A DNA stretch of 64,000 bases from the NCBI RefSeq assembly GCF_030272615.1, contig NC_081410.1, forward strand, positions 226,892,915 to 226,956,914. Direction: 5' to 3'. Positions 1-11,895 of the stretch are shown here, one piece after another. The DNA comes from Cryptomeria japonica. Lineage: Eukaryota; Streptophyta; Pinopsida; Cupressales; Cupressaceae. The translations under genes and the position numbers were made by a program. Every line of letters begins with the position of its first letter. Position 1 is the first letter of the stretch. The notes beneath the pieces were generated by a model that was given only the letters and a program-made list of their open reading frames with translations, was not told where the DNA came from and ran no database searches.

Positions 1-1143
1 ATCTAAGCCATTTAATTAAATTCACATTTAATTAAAAATATCAATTTATTCCCTTTCCCATTTTAATTAAATCTACATTTAATTAAAATCCCCTTTGCAT
101 CTAAATAAATCAAAATTTATTTGTAAATCCCCCCCACTTACAAAATCCTACAAATGCAAGTTGCATCCCTTTTGGCTAAATTAAATTATTTTAATTTAAC
201 TAAAAATTCTATTTTCCCTCACCCACTTGCAAAATTCTACATATCTCACTTGCCTCCTAATCATCCTTCTAGAACCTATCTAATCCCTTCATTATCTTAA
301 TTAATCCATTTTGTTTCTTCCTAGGTTGCTCACACATGTGTGAGCACATATCCCCCTTCTCCCAAGGTGGGACCACATTGACTTTTCATCCCACTCCCCT
401 TTGTGACACTTGTCACAAGGCTAAGCTTACAAATCTAGGACCACATTGATCCTCACCCTCTCCCCCTTGTGACATTTATCACAAGGCTAAGCCTTTCAGC
501 TTGGGACCACATTCCTCCTTCAATCTTGACCCTTGATTGATAATCAATCTTGGCCATCCATTCCTAAGCCTTCAACTCTATAAATTAAGCCCTTATCTCT
601 TATCAATCCATCCACTTTTTATGCATCCTTATTATAGTTGTTTTGCAAGTTATCAAGGAGATCTCATTGTGCCTCTCTCAAGAATTAGGCCATTTTAATT
701 GCATCCTATCTAGATTATATCATATGTTATATTAATTGCACATAATTTCATAACATTATCATCTTCATCTTAGCTTAATTAGATCACTTACTTCTTCAAT
801 TCGGAAAAACAACTCCATATTTCGTGTCATTTTCATATCAATAGTTCATATCATTTGATCATCTCACTAAGATCTTAGTTGCATTCCATTTAGATCTTAG
901 AATCATACATATCTCTCATTCTTTAGGTAGTCATCCTAGGAATCAAGTGCTCTTCCAAGTTGAGAGCCACCTTGATTTGAAGGATCCTTGGAGATAGAGA
1001 AACATGAGACTCGCTTAGAGTTTTTGATTTTGAAACTTAGTTTAGTTTCTATTTTGGGATTTCTAACTCTAACAATGTTTCATGTGTGTGCTTGTTGGTT
1101 GTTTTCTCCTCTTGTAGGTTGATTCCATAATTTGGAGCTCACA
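1..1143 (+). repeat. E1 5' LTR (partial)
   Basis: Near-identical to 22540-23736 with scattered substitutions and small indels. The window starts roughly 155 bases inside the LTR. It is AT-rich and full of ATTTAATTAA-type motifs. It ends in GAGCTCACA, directly before a primer-binding-like sequence. Confidence 0.9.
578..586 (+). promoter_or_regulatory. putative TATA box of E1 LTR
   Basis: CTATAAATT lies in the middle of the LTR and is preserved at 23158-23166 in the 3' LTR. Position and sequence fit the retrotransposon promoter. The transcription start is not determined. Confidence 0.5.
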
Positions 1144-3357
1144 TTTTTGGCACCCACCGATTAATTGACATCGAGACACATTTTTCTAATACATTGCTTG
1201 CAGGTTTTGGGAAGACTTTCACATTTGCAATCTTGTTTGTTTTTGTTAACACTTTCAAATTGGGAAAAATTGATCAATCCTAGGATAGTGATTCACATTT
1301 CACAATCAAGGTTAAAATGAACAATTGCACATTTTGCTATCTTGGTCTAAAAATGAAGAAATCACACATTTCTATCTTGAATTAAAAATAATGCTTCATT
1401 CTACTATCTTGGCTAAACACGAACCATCATTTTGCAATATTGGTTAAAATGAACAATCAACTTGTCCATTTTTTCAAATCGCTTTACTTTCTAGCAACGT
1501 GCTTTACTTTATGTTGACCAAGGTTTCCTCTTCCTAGTCTAGAGAATCATTGCTATGAAGGATTAAAAACAACACCATGTTTTGTTGGAGAAACATCTCC
1601 AATTAGTATATAACAAATCATTTCTTTGGAAGGATAAAAAGAACATCATTTGCCTTGTCTTGGAAGTGGTAGGTATATGCTCTCCCCTTAATTGGGTGAC
1701 CAAAAATCCAAACCCACTCTTTTCATGTTTTCTTCATTTTCATGCAATTAAATCCTTTAGAGGGAATGTCTTCCCAAACACCTTGAGGGGGCTAGTGAGA
1801 AGAGAATGAACCAAGTGAGCACAGCTAAAGCCAAGTATTCTAACTCACTATAAATATATAGCCTTTGAGATGAAAATCTCAGGGACGAAGCATATTTGAG
1901 TTATCTCTTTGAGATCTCTCATGTTGAGAACTTTGTAGGGCCTTGCGGTCTCAATCATGCTTGCGTGACTACATCTTGTTATATAATTTGCTGGGCTATA
2001 GGCCTCAATAGTGCTTCCCGACTTCAAGGAATATATTTGAATGGAATCCTTACTAAAAACCATAGCAATAGAGACTTTGAGCTGAATCACTTGTCAAACA
2101 TTGGCAATATCATAGTGCAAGGGTGGGGAAGAATTCACCCCCAAGATTACTCACCATATATCTCCCAATATAACTACCCAATTGTGAAGCGATTCACTTT
2201 GGGTTAATTTTTGGCAAAAGGCAAAAAAAGGGCACCCTTTAGGGGCTGACAAGGTTGTTTGAGCTGACGGAGTATCGAGACTAGTGGGCCAGGATATTGT
2301 TGATGACCCTTGAATAAAGTGTCTTTTTGATGTGTCTCTTATTGTAAATCAGACCAGTGATAACATCAGGGATTTTAAAACATCCTCACAAGAATAGACA
2401 CTCAATGTTTAGCATAGGGATGGTCATTGTTTTCATGTGTACTATGTCTTCTTGTCACAAACAGTAAAACATCTTGCAAGTTACAAATCAACCAATACAA
2501 CAATCAGTTCAAAACAAAAAGAAAAGAACAACCTTAGAGAAAAGACAATTTCCAAATCCAACTAGCACCCTTGCAAGGGGTATCAAATCTTCAACTATCT
2601 TAGGATAAGATTTCATCCAACAAAGATTAAGGAGTATCAATTAAAGTGATCAAAGGCTCCACCATCCAAACCCTATCAAAACCAATACCTAGTTAGGTTC
2701 TCAAGTTGTCAAATTAAGTTTCTATATCGTGAAACTTGACTCATATCATTTGACACACTTTGTCATGGGGGAGAATCTAACTAAACCTCTACTTGACAAG
2801 TAAGCTTGAGTTTTGAAACAAAGTATCCATATCAACCATCAACATCAAAACTGATCATTTTGTATGACCACTCCCCACATTTTGAGATGAAGTTGTCTTC
2901 ATCAAAAGACTAAGTTGAAAAAGAGACAACCTAGTCCCAAGGAACTTAGGAACTTAGCAAGAGGATTAAATTTCTCTATATCAACCGTCAACTCTTTAAA
3001 TCACATCATGTTTTATTGCAACATATGTGATTGTATAGACCAAGAAAAAAGTAACAAGTTTGACAAGGAACCTTTGAGAAGTAGAGCTTACATTTAGAAA
3101 GAAACATTCAATCAACACCTTAATAGTGGGGGAAAGATCAATCCCACATTATTTCAAAGAAATTGCATCATCTACCACGAAGATCGGCCTGAACCACCAA
3201 CCCCACCAAGAACCCCGTTAGAAGAGGAGGAATTCACTACTATAGATATCTATTGATGCCCACTGGCATTCGATCTTGAAAAGGCAAAGAATTGAATCCA
3301 CAACTGAAATCTAGTATGAGTCGTGAGGAATCCAATCCTTGTGACTAATACACAACT
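1144..3357 (+). other. E1 leader between 5' LTR and gag
   Basis: About 2.2 kb of non-coding leader. Small open frames are scattered and lack recognisable domains. A long untranslated leader before gag is common in Tat elements. I see no further structure. Confidence 0.6.
1148..1159 (+). other. E1 primer-binding site (putative)
   Basis: TGGCACCCACCG sits four bases after the LTR end, where a tRNA primer-binding site is expected. It resembles the TGGCGCC-type sites of many plant Tat elements with one change. It does not resemble the initiator-Met site used by the other elements here. The primer tRNA is not identified. Confidence 0.6.
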
Positions 3358-5136
3358 ATGGAAGAAGAAGAGATTATTGAGGAACTCATCCAACAATGCC
3401 AACAAAGAGCCGCCTTCCAAAAGCTCATGGAAAGGCTTATAGATGCAGATAAACAAAAGTACCTCCTCATGCTCAATAGTAAAGGAATCCCGATGCCTAA
3501 GGATTTTGACTTGGAAAATTCAAGAAGTGAAAGAATCCTAAAATCAAGGCCAAGAGCCTACATGTTCACTTAACATCAAGATCACTTAAGAGGAAGTGAC
3601 TCCCAAGACAATGCCCACAACCAAGACAATATGCATGATCATGACGATATTAGTGAACAAGGGGATGCCCGTCATCGAAGGTCCAATGAAGAAAATGTTC
3701 CCCTCGCTAACTTTGCACAACAACTTCAAGCACTTCAATGATAAATGTAGGACATGCAACAAGGATCCACGATAAGATACTCCTTGGAGGAATTTTTTCC
3801 TTATCTCTTTGATAGGAGTTTAAACATGGTACCTTTCCCACCAAATTCAGATATGCCAAAGTATGACAAATACAATGGTTAGAGTGATCCTCGTGATCAT
3901 GTCAAGGAATTTTATACTATGAGCTTGGAGTTTTCTCACAACAATACATACATGATGAGGCTCTTCCCAAGAAGTTTGGGAGGGCAAACAATGTAGTGGT
4001 TGTCAAAAATCACACCTCCTATCAGATTATTTGATGAGTTGGTGAATAAATTCATTACACAATACTCCTATAATATCCAACATGAGGTCACCATTCTTGA
4101 CGTATGCAATACGAAGCAAAAGAATAATGAAACGTTCATGGTGTTCCTACAACGATGGAGGCACATGGCCTCAAGGTACCCACAAGATGTACCTGAAAAG
4201 GAAAAGATGGAAATCTTCATAGATAATTTAAACTATGAAATGAGTTATCAACTCAAACTATAGTGTATACCATCTTTTGCAAGATTGATAAAGAATGGTA
4301 TCCAAGTAGAGGAAGCCTCGATCAAGAAGGGGACCTTAAAATTCTATAAAGAAGGTGTTGGTTCAAACAACACCTATAGAAATCAATATAACAACAACTC
4401 TGACAAGTCCAAATTTTGGACTAGAAACAAAAATGTTGTTAATGATGGTGTGGTCGATGCCAACAATGTAAAGTCTAAACAACTAGTGTTGACTTTATCA
4501 GGTAACACACCATCCAACAATGACCAAAGAAGTACCAATCAAGGCACTAACAATTATCCACGTGCTAACAACAATAACAACAATTACCAACATAATACCA
4601 ACCAAGGGAACAACAACAAGTACCGAGAGAACAACAACAATAATCAAGGGGGTAACGTTATCACTCCACCTACCCCATATCAATGAACCTATACACCATT
4701 GGAACAAACCTTGGAATCTTCATTTTGAGAACTATTGGCAAACAAGATCATCACATTGCTAGTCATAAGCAACTTTGAACCCCAAGTCAAACCACCATGG
4801 TGGAATGACTCGCGCTATTGTGATTATCATCGAAACAAGCGACATAGAAAAAATGATTGCATGAGGTTGAAGAACCTAGTTCAAGATATGTTGTACAGAG
4901 GAGACATAACGGTCGATGGTCATAAAACTAATGGTGATCATGAGGCTTTCAAAAATCCTCTTCCTAATTATGACAAGGGAGGAGCATCAACATCAAACAA
5001 CAACAAAGGAGCCTGTATTAACTACATCTATGACAACGCCATCAACCACATCTCAGCATATGACAATCAAGTGAATGTCATAAAGATCAAGAATAAACAA
5101 GAGCATGTGTTGGTAAATGTGACAACAAGGGCTTAA
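3358..5136 (+). pseudogene. gag: E1 gag polyprotein, decayed
   Basis: A single reading frame (start ATG at 3358) can be followed through several in-frame stops. An acidic N-terminus begins MEEEEIIEELIQQCQQ. The capsid-like retrotransposon gag region at about 3830-4270 includes FMVFLQRWRHMASRYP. An Asn-rich low-complexity stretch runs at 4370-4680. At about 4813-4875 there is a CDYHRN-x-RHRKNDC-type zinc motif followed by LKNLVQDM, typical of Tat-lineage Gag C-termini. It would have built the cytoplasmic virus-like particle. Stops at 3571, 4261 and 4684 show it is dead. The family call rests on the capsid pattern and the zinc motif. Confidence 0.8.
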
Positions 5137-5404
5137 AAATATGTCTTAAAGGGGAGTGCATCAAAAGCAACAACTATCCCCAAGACTCATTATAACTTGG
5201 TCGACCAACTATGAAAGACACCCACTCATTTATCAATACTCGAGTTGCTTAAAATCTCCCCAAAGCATAAGGATATCTTGGAGCAAGCTCTTGTTGAAAC
5301 AACAATGTCGAATGATCTGGATGTCAATCTGTTCCAAGCCATGGTGGCCCATATGGCAGTGCCATATAACATATCCTTTTCTGAACACGATGACATCTCC
5401 TTGA

Positions 5405-5873
5405 GTATTAAAGAGTATTAATAGATGGAGGAGTTGGTCTCAATATATGTACTTTAAAGATTATCCATGCATTGGGCTTCTCTGAGGAAGATATTGACCC
5501 TAAGAAGAAAATCACTATCAAAGCTTATGATGATGAAGAAAGGTCATTTGAAGGAACTGTGATACAACCCATTCAAGTAGGTCCTATGCAAAGAGACACA
5601 ATGTGCCAAGTCTTGGACATAGAATTGACATACAACATATTCTTGGGTCACCCTTGGATCCATGAAATGCAAATGATACCTTCCACGTACCATCAATGTC
5701 TCAAGTCCCCTACAATAGACAAGAAATTCAATATCAGTAGATACTTACCCTTTTCAGTACTGCAATGCTATGGGGGAAACACAAAATATCCTATTTCCAC
5801 ACAACAGGGAGGCCCAAGCTTCCTCATCATCCAACCATCACAAAAAATTCAAGTCGTTGTCCATGAACTTTGA
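5405..5873 (+). pseudogene. E1 aspartic protease domain, decayed
   Basis: After a frame change from gag, the translation gives an LIDGG active-site-like motif at about 5418, then LNICTLK-type residues and LGFSEEDI. A second beta-rich part includes YNIFLGHPWIHEM. This pattern matches the retropepsin-like protease of Tat polyproteins, which would process Gag-Pol. The upstream part (5137-5404) is broken by frame changes. It continues without a clear boundary into the spacer before the G-patch. Confidence 0.7.
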
Positions 5874-7192
5874 GCAAAAGATGAAGATAAAGGACCAAGG
5901 CATGGGGAAATACTCTTTTGAACCCCTATGTCTATCTAAATTGCCAACTTCGCCATGGTCTCACGGACAACCCTCCACATCAAGCTATCAGACAGCACAA
6001 CCCATCAAGAAGTTTGATGGTAAATTTATCCCAATGGGCACACTAGCTGAAGAATCAGACAACAAAGACATTATTAGTTGGCTATACAAGGATGAGGAAT
6101 AAATTAGAGTTGTTGCCCTAGTAGTCAACCCAACAGAACAATATGGAAATGGGTTTAGAATCATGCAACACGTGGGATACAAAGGAAAAGGACCTATTGG
6201 AAAGTGTCAATAAGGCATCCTAGAACCCATACAACCCCATTCACAACTTGAAAAAGACAAATTAGGACTTGGGTATAGTCAGCATGTTCAACCTATGCAT
6301 AAGCGAAATCACCACCAGAAACCCCAATGGAGAGAAAAGATAACGCGTAACTAAGACTCATGGAAAGAGGTGCTACACCACACAACATAAAAGACCAGAA
6401 CAAGAGCGTGAAGAAAATGAGAAGTGATAGGAAGAACTCACTATCCAAAGGGAGGAAGCTTCTTATAAGAAAGTACATCATTTACAAGAACTTGATCAAA
6501 CAGAGATGGAGTCACAACCTGAGGAGATTGCTACTCAAAGAAGGGAAACTGTGTATGAGAAAATCCAAAGAATAAAAACAAGAATAGATCCTAAATCAGA
6601 ACAAGCCACCCAATCGGTATCAATTATCAATGATCTTTTCTCACCATACAACATCCCTATCAGATTCAGTAGGGTAACCTGGGACAATAATCTTGAAACA
6701 TATTCCAATGAGTATGAGTGGGACACTTGTTCTAATGTTACAGAGGATATTGGAGTGGATACGATCCATGCATACACACCCATTCCTTATGAGGGACAAG
6801 GATTGAGCTCTAGATCATTTGAATTTGGACCACAACATATTTATGAGGCTAGTGAGAATGAACAAATTCAATATGAAAGCGGCAATATCGACGAGAGTAC
6901 CATCAAAAACCTTGAGACTGTTATAAACCTCACCCATGCCCCGGATAATTATGACAATATCTCTATCATGACCCTCATAGCGGCTGATCTTGACTCGCCA
7001 AATGACTCCCTACCACTCATATATCCTGACCTCGTAGAATGGGAAGAAGCTAAGCACAATATACCGATATTCCAAAATGATGAGGCCATTGTTCAATACC
7101 TCTACTCTATTAACCAAGAAACATGCTCCACTAGTGAACCACATAATGATATCTACAATCAAGAGAGTGCCAAGTCTCTCCGTCACAAATGA
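5874..7192 (+). pseudogene. E1 pol spacer with G-patch domain and conserved 228-codon open stretch
   Basis: At about 6150-6280 the frame reads GFRIMQHVGYKGKGPIGK, then (after a stop) GILEPIQP and a terminal GLGY. This is the glycine pattern of a G-patch, a nucleic-acid or helicase-cofactor binding motif known in some retroelement polyproteins. Downstream, 6506-7192 is open for 228 codons. It is acidic and of unknown fold, and includes ISIMTLIAADLDSPNDSLPL and a WEEAKHNIP motif. It lies between protease and RT, so it was probably part of the same polyprotein. A stop in the G-patch (6210) shows decay. Confidence 0.62.
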
Positions 7193-7478
7193 ACAAAATC
7201 AAAAATTAATCTAATGGTGAAAACCATCTAATGGCAGTATTAGATTACAAAAAAGTAAAAACAAAGGACGTATCTAATGGTGAAAACCTCTTTGAGGCAC
7301 TTGAAGATGGGATACTTTAAACTCTTCCTAAATATTACCAAGAGAGGTCACCACTCTTGATTGATCCAACTCAATCAATAAATATCAACACTGAAGTAGC
7401 AGCCTGAACCATACATCTGGCGGAATCACTCAAAGAAAAGGAAAAATCAAACTTTTTTAAATTCTTCAAGGAGAAGCA

Positions 7479-8708
7479 AATCAATTTTGTTTGGTCTTAT
7501 GCAGACATGCCAGGGGTAGATCCAAATCTCATCATGCATCACTTGTCCATCACTCCTGGAGCTAAACCTGTCAAACAAAAATTAAGGAAGATGAACCCAC
7601 ATGTGGCCATATTGGCAAAAGCAGAATTGAAGAAGTTACAGGATGTAGGATTCATCTGACCCATTGATTATGTAGAAGGATCTCTAACATTGTGCCAATG
7701 TCTAAACCAGATAAAAGCATCATGATTTGTATAGACTTCAGGGATCATAATAAATCTTGTCCAAAGGATGACTTCCCTTTACCAAGTATCAACACCATTG
7801 TTGATCTAGCCACCGAACATACTATGTTATCCCTCATGGATGGTTTCTTTGGCTACAACAGAGCTCTAGAAGATCAAGATAAAATAGCATTCACATGTCC
7901 GTGGGGTACATATTGTTGGAACGTCATGCCTTTTGGCTTGAAAAATGCTAGTGCAACTTATCATAGGGCCATGACAACAATCTTCCACGACATGATGCAC
8001 ACTTTAATGGAAGATTATGTGGATGATTTGCTAGATAAATCATTCACAAGAGCAGAACACCTAGACATCCTGGATAAAATCTTTCAAAGACTGGAACAAT
8101 TCAATGTCAAATTAAACCCTAAGAAGTGTGTTTTTGAGGTAACATCCGACAAACTTGTGAGATACATAGTATTAGAAAAAGGCATCGAGGTGGATCCAAC
8201 AAAGGTACAAGAAATTATGGATATGCCACCTCCAAAGAACATTAACCAACTCAGATCCCTGCAAGGTCGGTTACAATCCATTCGACGATTCATAGCTCAT
8301 TTTGTAGATAAATGTCTTCCGTTCACACATCTACTACATAAGAATGTACCTTTCAGATGGGAAGACAAATGTGCAGAATCATTCCTCCAGCTTAAACAAT
8401 ATCTGATGAATCCACCAATTTTGGTACCACCAATAGCAGGCAAGTCACTCATCCTCTATATATCAACAATATAAGTGTCACTAGGGGCACTGCTAGCACA
8501 AGAAGATTTGATAGGCAAAGAAAGGGCAATCTATTACATCAGTAGGACTTTGAATGGATATGAACTCAATTATACATTCATCAAAAAGGCTTGTTTGGTA
8601 GTGGTGTTCACTTCTCAAAAGTATCGCCACTATATGCTAGCCCATACAATCAAGCTGGTAGCAAAAATTGACCCTTTAAAATATCTAATAGCAAAGCCAC
8701 TCTCATAG
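7479..8708 (+). pseudogene. pol: E1 reverse transcriptase and first RNase H, decayed
   Basis: The RT entry region (about 7480-7690) reads WSYADMPGVDPN followed by a HHLSITPGAKPVKQK segment. The fingers/palm follow: CIDFRDHNKSCPKDDFPLP, LSLMDGFFGYN (first catalytic Asp kept) and the YVDDLL box at about 8017-8034. The thumb/connection includes MPPPKNINQLRSLQGRL. A stop at 8472 separates the RNase H segment (SLGALLAQED, then AIYYISRTLNGYELNYT). Other breaks include the stop at 7660. The catalytic Asp boxes are kept but the frame is interrupted, so it is inactive. Confidence 0.87.
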
Positions 8709-9410
8709 GGAGGCTAGATAAATGGGTTATGATCCTAAGTGAGTTCGATATTCAATACACAGAATGACGGGCCATCAAAGGACAAATAATTGCAAATCAA
8801 TTGGAAGAAGCACCACTACCAGATAAATACCCACTAAACCCAACATGGATCAAGTGTTGGCATCTTGTTCGTCACTTCGGAGGGACACACAATTCCAAGA
8901 TCCTATAGACTAATGTTCACATGCACCAACAACATTTCTAAATACAAAGCCCTAGTAACAGGTATCAAAGTCACCGTGGAATGAAAAATAATAGAATTGA
9001 GAGTCTATGGGGAATCTCAATTAGTTATCAATCAGATCAATGATGATTATCAGACAAAGGACAATAAGATAATGCCTTATAAGCGAATGGTGGATGATTT
9101 CAAGAAGTACTTTATGGACATCACCTTTGAACAGATTCCAAGGTTGGACAAAAGAGCTACTGATGTAATGGCCACTATCGCCTCGCTCCTGCAGATTCCA
9201 GATAAACAAAATCATTATGAATTCCTGATGGAGCAATTTTTTTACCCAACCTATAACAATTCAAAACCCCAAGTTATTTGTGCTCTAAGTGGTTATGATT
9301 CCCCCTATATGGAAAGATATATACCTATATTAAATAAAAAACCCTCCCACTTGACCTATCTTGCAACAAAAAACAAAGCTTTATCCGACAAGTCACCCGC
9401 TACACCTTAA
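8709..9410 (+). pseudogene. E1 second (archaeal-type) RNase H domain, decayed
   Basis: Downstream of the first RNase H, the translation gives MFTCTNNISKYKALVTG and then LRVYGESQLVINQI followed by DDYQTKDNKIMPYK. This is the additional RNase H seen after RT-RNH in plant Tat elements. Two acidic positions look substituted. The Glu expected in the AEYEAL-like motif is Lys (codon 8946-8948), and the Asp usually found before SQL is Glu. The part upstream of 8900 is hard to follow and includes a stop. From 8997 the frame is open to 9410, running into the RNase H-integrase linker. Confidence 0.7.
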
Positions 9411-9439
9411 CTGCCTACACTCTTTATCACTGAGGTCTT

Positions 9440-10555
9440 GATGGTACTCTCCTTTGATGTCTCGATCGTAATGAATTTGACTCTACTTTACATGAGCTTC
9501 ACAAAGGTATTTGTGGTAAACATTCAGGTGGTCCTACTCTTGCTAAGAAACTCTCGAGGATGGGATATTACTGGCCAACAATGGAGAAAGAGTCCTATCA
9601 GTTTGCTATAAAATGTCCTAAGTGTCAAATTCATGGTAACCTCATACATGCACTAGCGCAAGAGTTGCAACCATTCACTATATCTTGGCCTTTCTATCAG
9701 TGGGGACTCGACCTAGTGAGAAAAATTAATCCTTCCTCATCGAATGGACACAAATTCATCATCACAGCCACTGAGTACTTCACCAAATGGATTTAGGCAA
9801 TTCCATTAACTATAGTAATCGACAAACAGATAGCTTCCTTCATCTTGAATTACCTCATCTGTCGGTACGACATCCCTAGTTCCATTATCACAGATAATGG
9901 AAGATCTTTCAAAAATCAAGATGTCTAAGAGCTCTGTGAATGATTCCATATCCAACATCATTTTTCAACACCTTATTATTCACAAGAGAATGGCCAAGCA
10001 GAGGCCTCAAACAAGACAATCTTGAAAATCCTCAAAAAGATAATGAATGATGCTAGTAAAGACTGGCATGTCCAGTTCAATCCTACACTTTGGGCCTATA
10101 GAACGAGTAACCGCACACCCACAAGAGCTACACCATACTCATTGGTGTATGGATCAGAAGCTATCTTACCTATTGAGGTAGAGATTCCATCACTCTAGGT
10201 GTCATTGAAAGGCCTCATTCTAGATGAGGAATATCAAGTCAACAAGTTGCAAGAGCTTGAATTTCTAGATGAATGTTGACAGCATGCCTTTGATCATCTT
10301 AAGGCATACCAACAAAGAATGTGTAGAAGCTACAATCACAAGGTCATCCCACGAGCATTCAAAGTTGGCGATCTGGGCCTAAAGGAAAACCCCCATAACA
10401 AACAAGATCGAGAAAAGAAAGGGAAATTTGAACCCAACTGGCTAGGGCCCTTTGTTATCATATTAGCTTATGGATCAGGAGTATATCAATTATCAACTTC
10501 AGAAGGGGATGTGGTTAATGTCTGCCTAGCCAATAAGAACAATAAATATATTTAA
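9440..10555 (+). pseudogene. E1 integrase, decayed
   Basis: An HHCC zinc domain (LHKGICGKHSGG, then CPKCQIHG at about 9616-9640) precedes the catalytic core. The first acidic residue is in WGLDLV and the second in ITDNGRSF. The Glu region reads YYSQENGQAEASNKT. The typical core end WAYRTSNRTPTRATPYSLVYG follows. A basic C-terminal domain (10319-10555) ends the frame at a TAA. Stops at 9794, 9926, 9938 and 10196 inactivate it. No chromodomain follows, consistent with Tat rather than chromovirus affiliation. Confidence 0.85.
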
Positions 10556-11758
10556 AGTCTTAACTCAAAGATTGATCATCCATTTTGAGTAGCTATCATT
10601 TCCATGACTGAGGTTCATTTACTTGTCAACCCAGGGACATATTACTTGAAATGGGTATGCATTGTATATGCACTAAGTTGCTATGATAGTCATTCTACAC
10701 TACTACAACAACTAAGTCTATCTGAAATAAACAAGCAAAAATATGACAATTGAATGGCTACATGAAATATTACCATAAACAGAGGATTATAACTAAATAA
10801 CTATTAACTACGTTCAGAGCTGACAACCAAGAATTACTCTATCTTCTTTGGTTGCAGGAATAGTCACAAGATCTAGTTCCAATGGCTGTAGGAATAGTCA
10901 GTTGCTAGATCATCTACTGCAGCAAAAAGGAAACTTAATCTAACAATCACACAAGAATACTCACCAAGTGGGCCCCCTTGGATGAGTGTATCCATACTTC
11001 AAATGATTATATATACTAATAATAACATAGCTTTTATTCATTATTTCAAAAATTTGATACAATACATGAGATAAGAGAAATGCTTCTAATTCTAGAAAAC
11101 ATTGTCTATCCTCCACGAAGAGGTGCAGGTCTTTATTTATAAGAAAGTTATAACAAACTTTCAACTACCTAGATCATGCCCATGAAATTAGGAGAAAACA
11201 TTTATTATGAAAAGGAGAAGAAGTTGATCCACAGAGAACGTGGGACTTTACTAAATCGTAGCCAAGAATATAGCATGATGGTGGTTACTAGATTGATGCT
11301 TGTTGGAGGCAACCTTAAATGAGTCTTTTATCACCTCGCTATTCCTTTGCAAATTCACTCGAATTCCATCTTCTCCACTTGTTTTAAATGCTCAATCGCC
11401 CTGAAATGTCTCTAACTATTTGCACGGCATGACTCTCCATTTGGCTTAAAACAACCGCTTCTATAACAACTTATTTACTCCTGCATTAAAGGTTAGAGCA
11501 TACAAGCATATATATATCCATTTTTATTAATCACAACATTTATACATCCACGCATGATACTACCATAATAATCTGCATAACTAAAGGAATATTAAGTCAA
11601 AACAATACAGGGTTCAGAGGGTTTGGCTATCATTCAGAACGCACATAATCAAAACTCTGATACATCACATGATTTAAATAGTGTCCCAACATGCAACTTA
11701 AAACATAGGAAAAAATTATTAGTCATAGAAATAAAAGAGCTCTTATTTTAGCTCATCA
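10529..11758 (+). repeat. E1 internal direct repeat, copy A
   Basis: The sequence from GCCAATAAGAACAATAA to GCTCATCA recurs at 14335-19619 (copy B) with scattered differences. It starts inside the last codons of integrase and is otherwise non-coding. Copy A lies upstream of the antisense ORF and copy B downstream of it. It holds only a short (AT)n where copy B has a long one. Confidence 0.85.
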
Positions 11759-11895
11759 TTTTCCCCCCAACTTAATGTCTTGTTGGTCCTCCAGCTGGAG
11801 GAAAATACCTTACTCGGGCACTGACTTGAAAATCACCTATGGTACCTTGTCTTGTGCCTCCTATAGCCAGGTTCCAATAAAATCCTTTCATCTTC

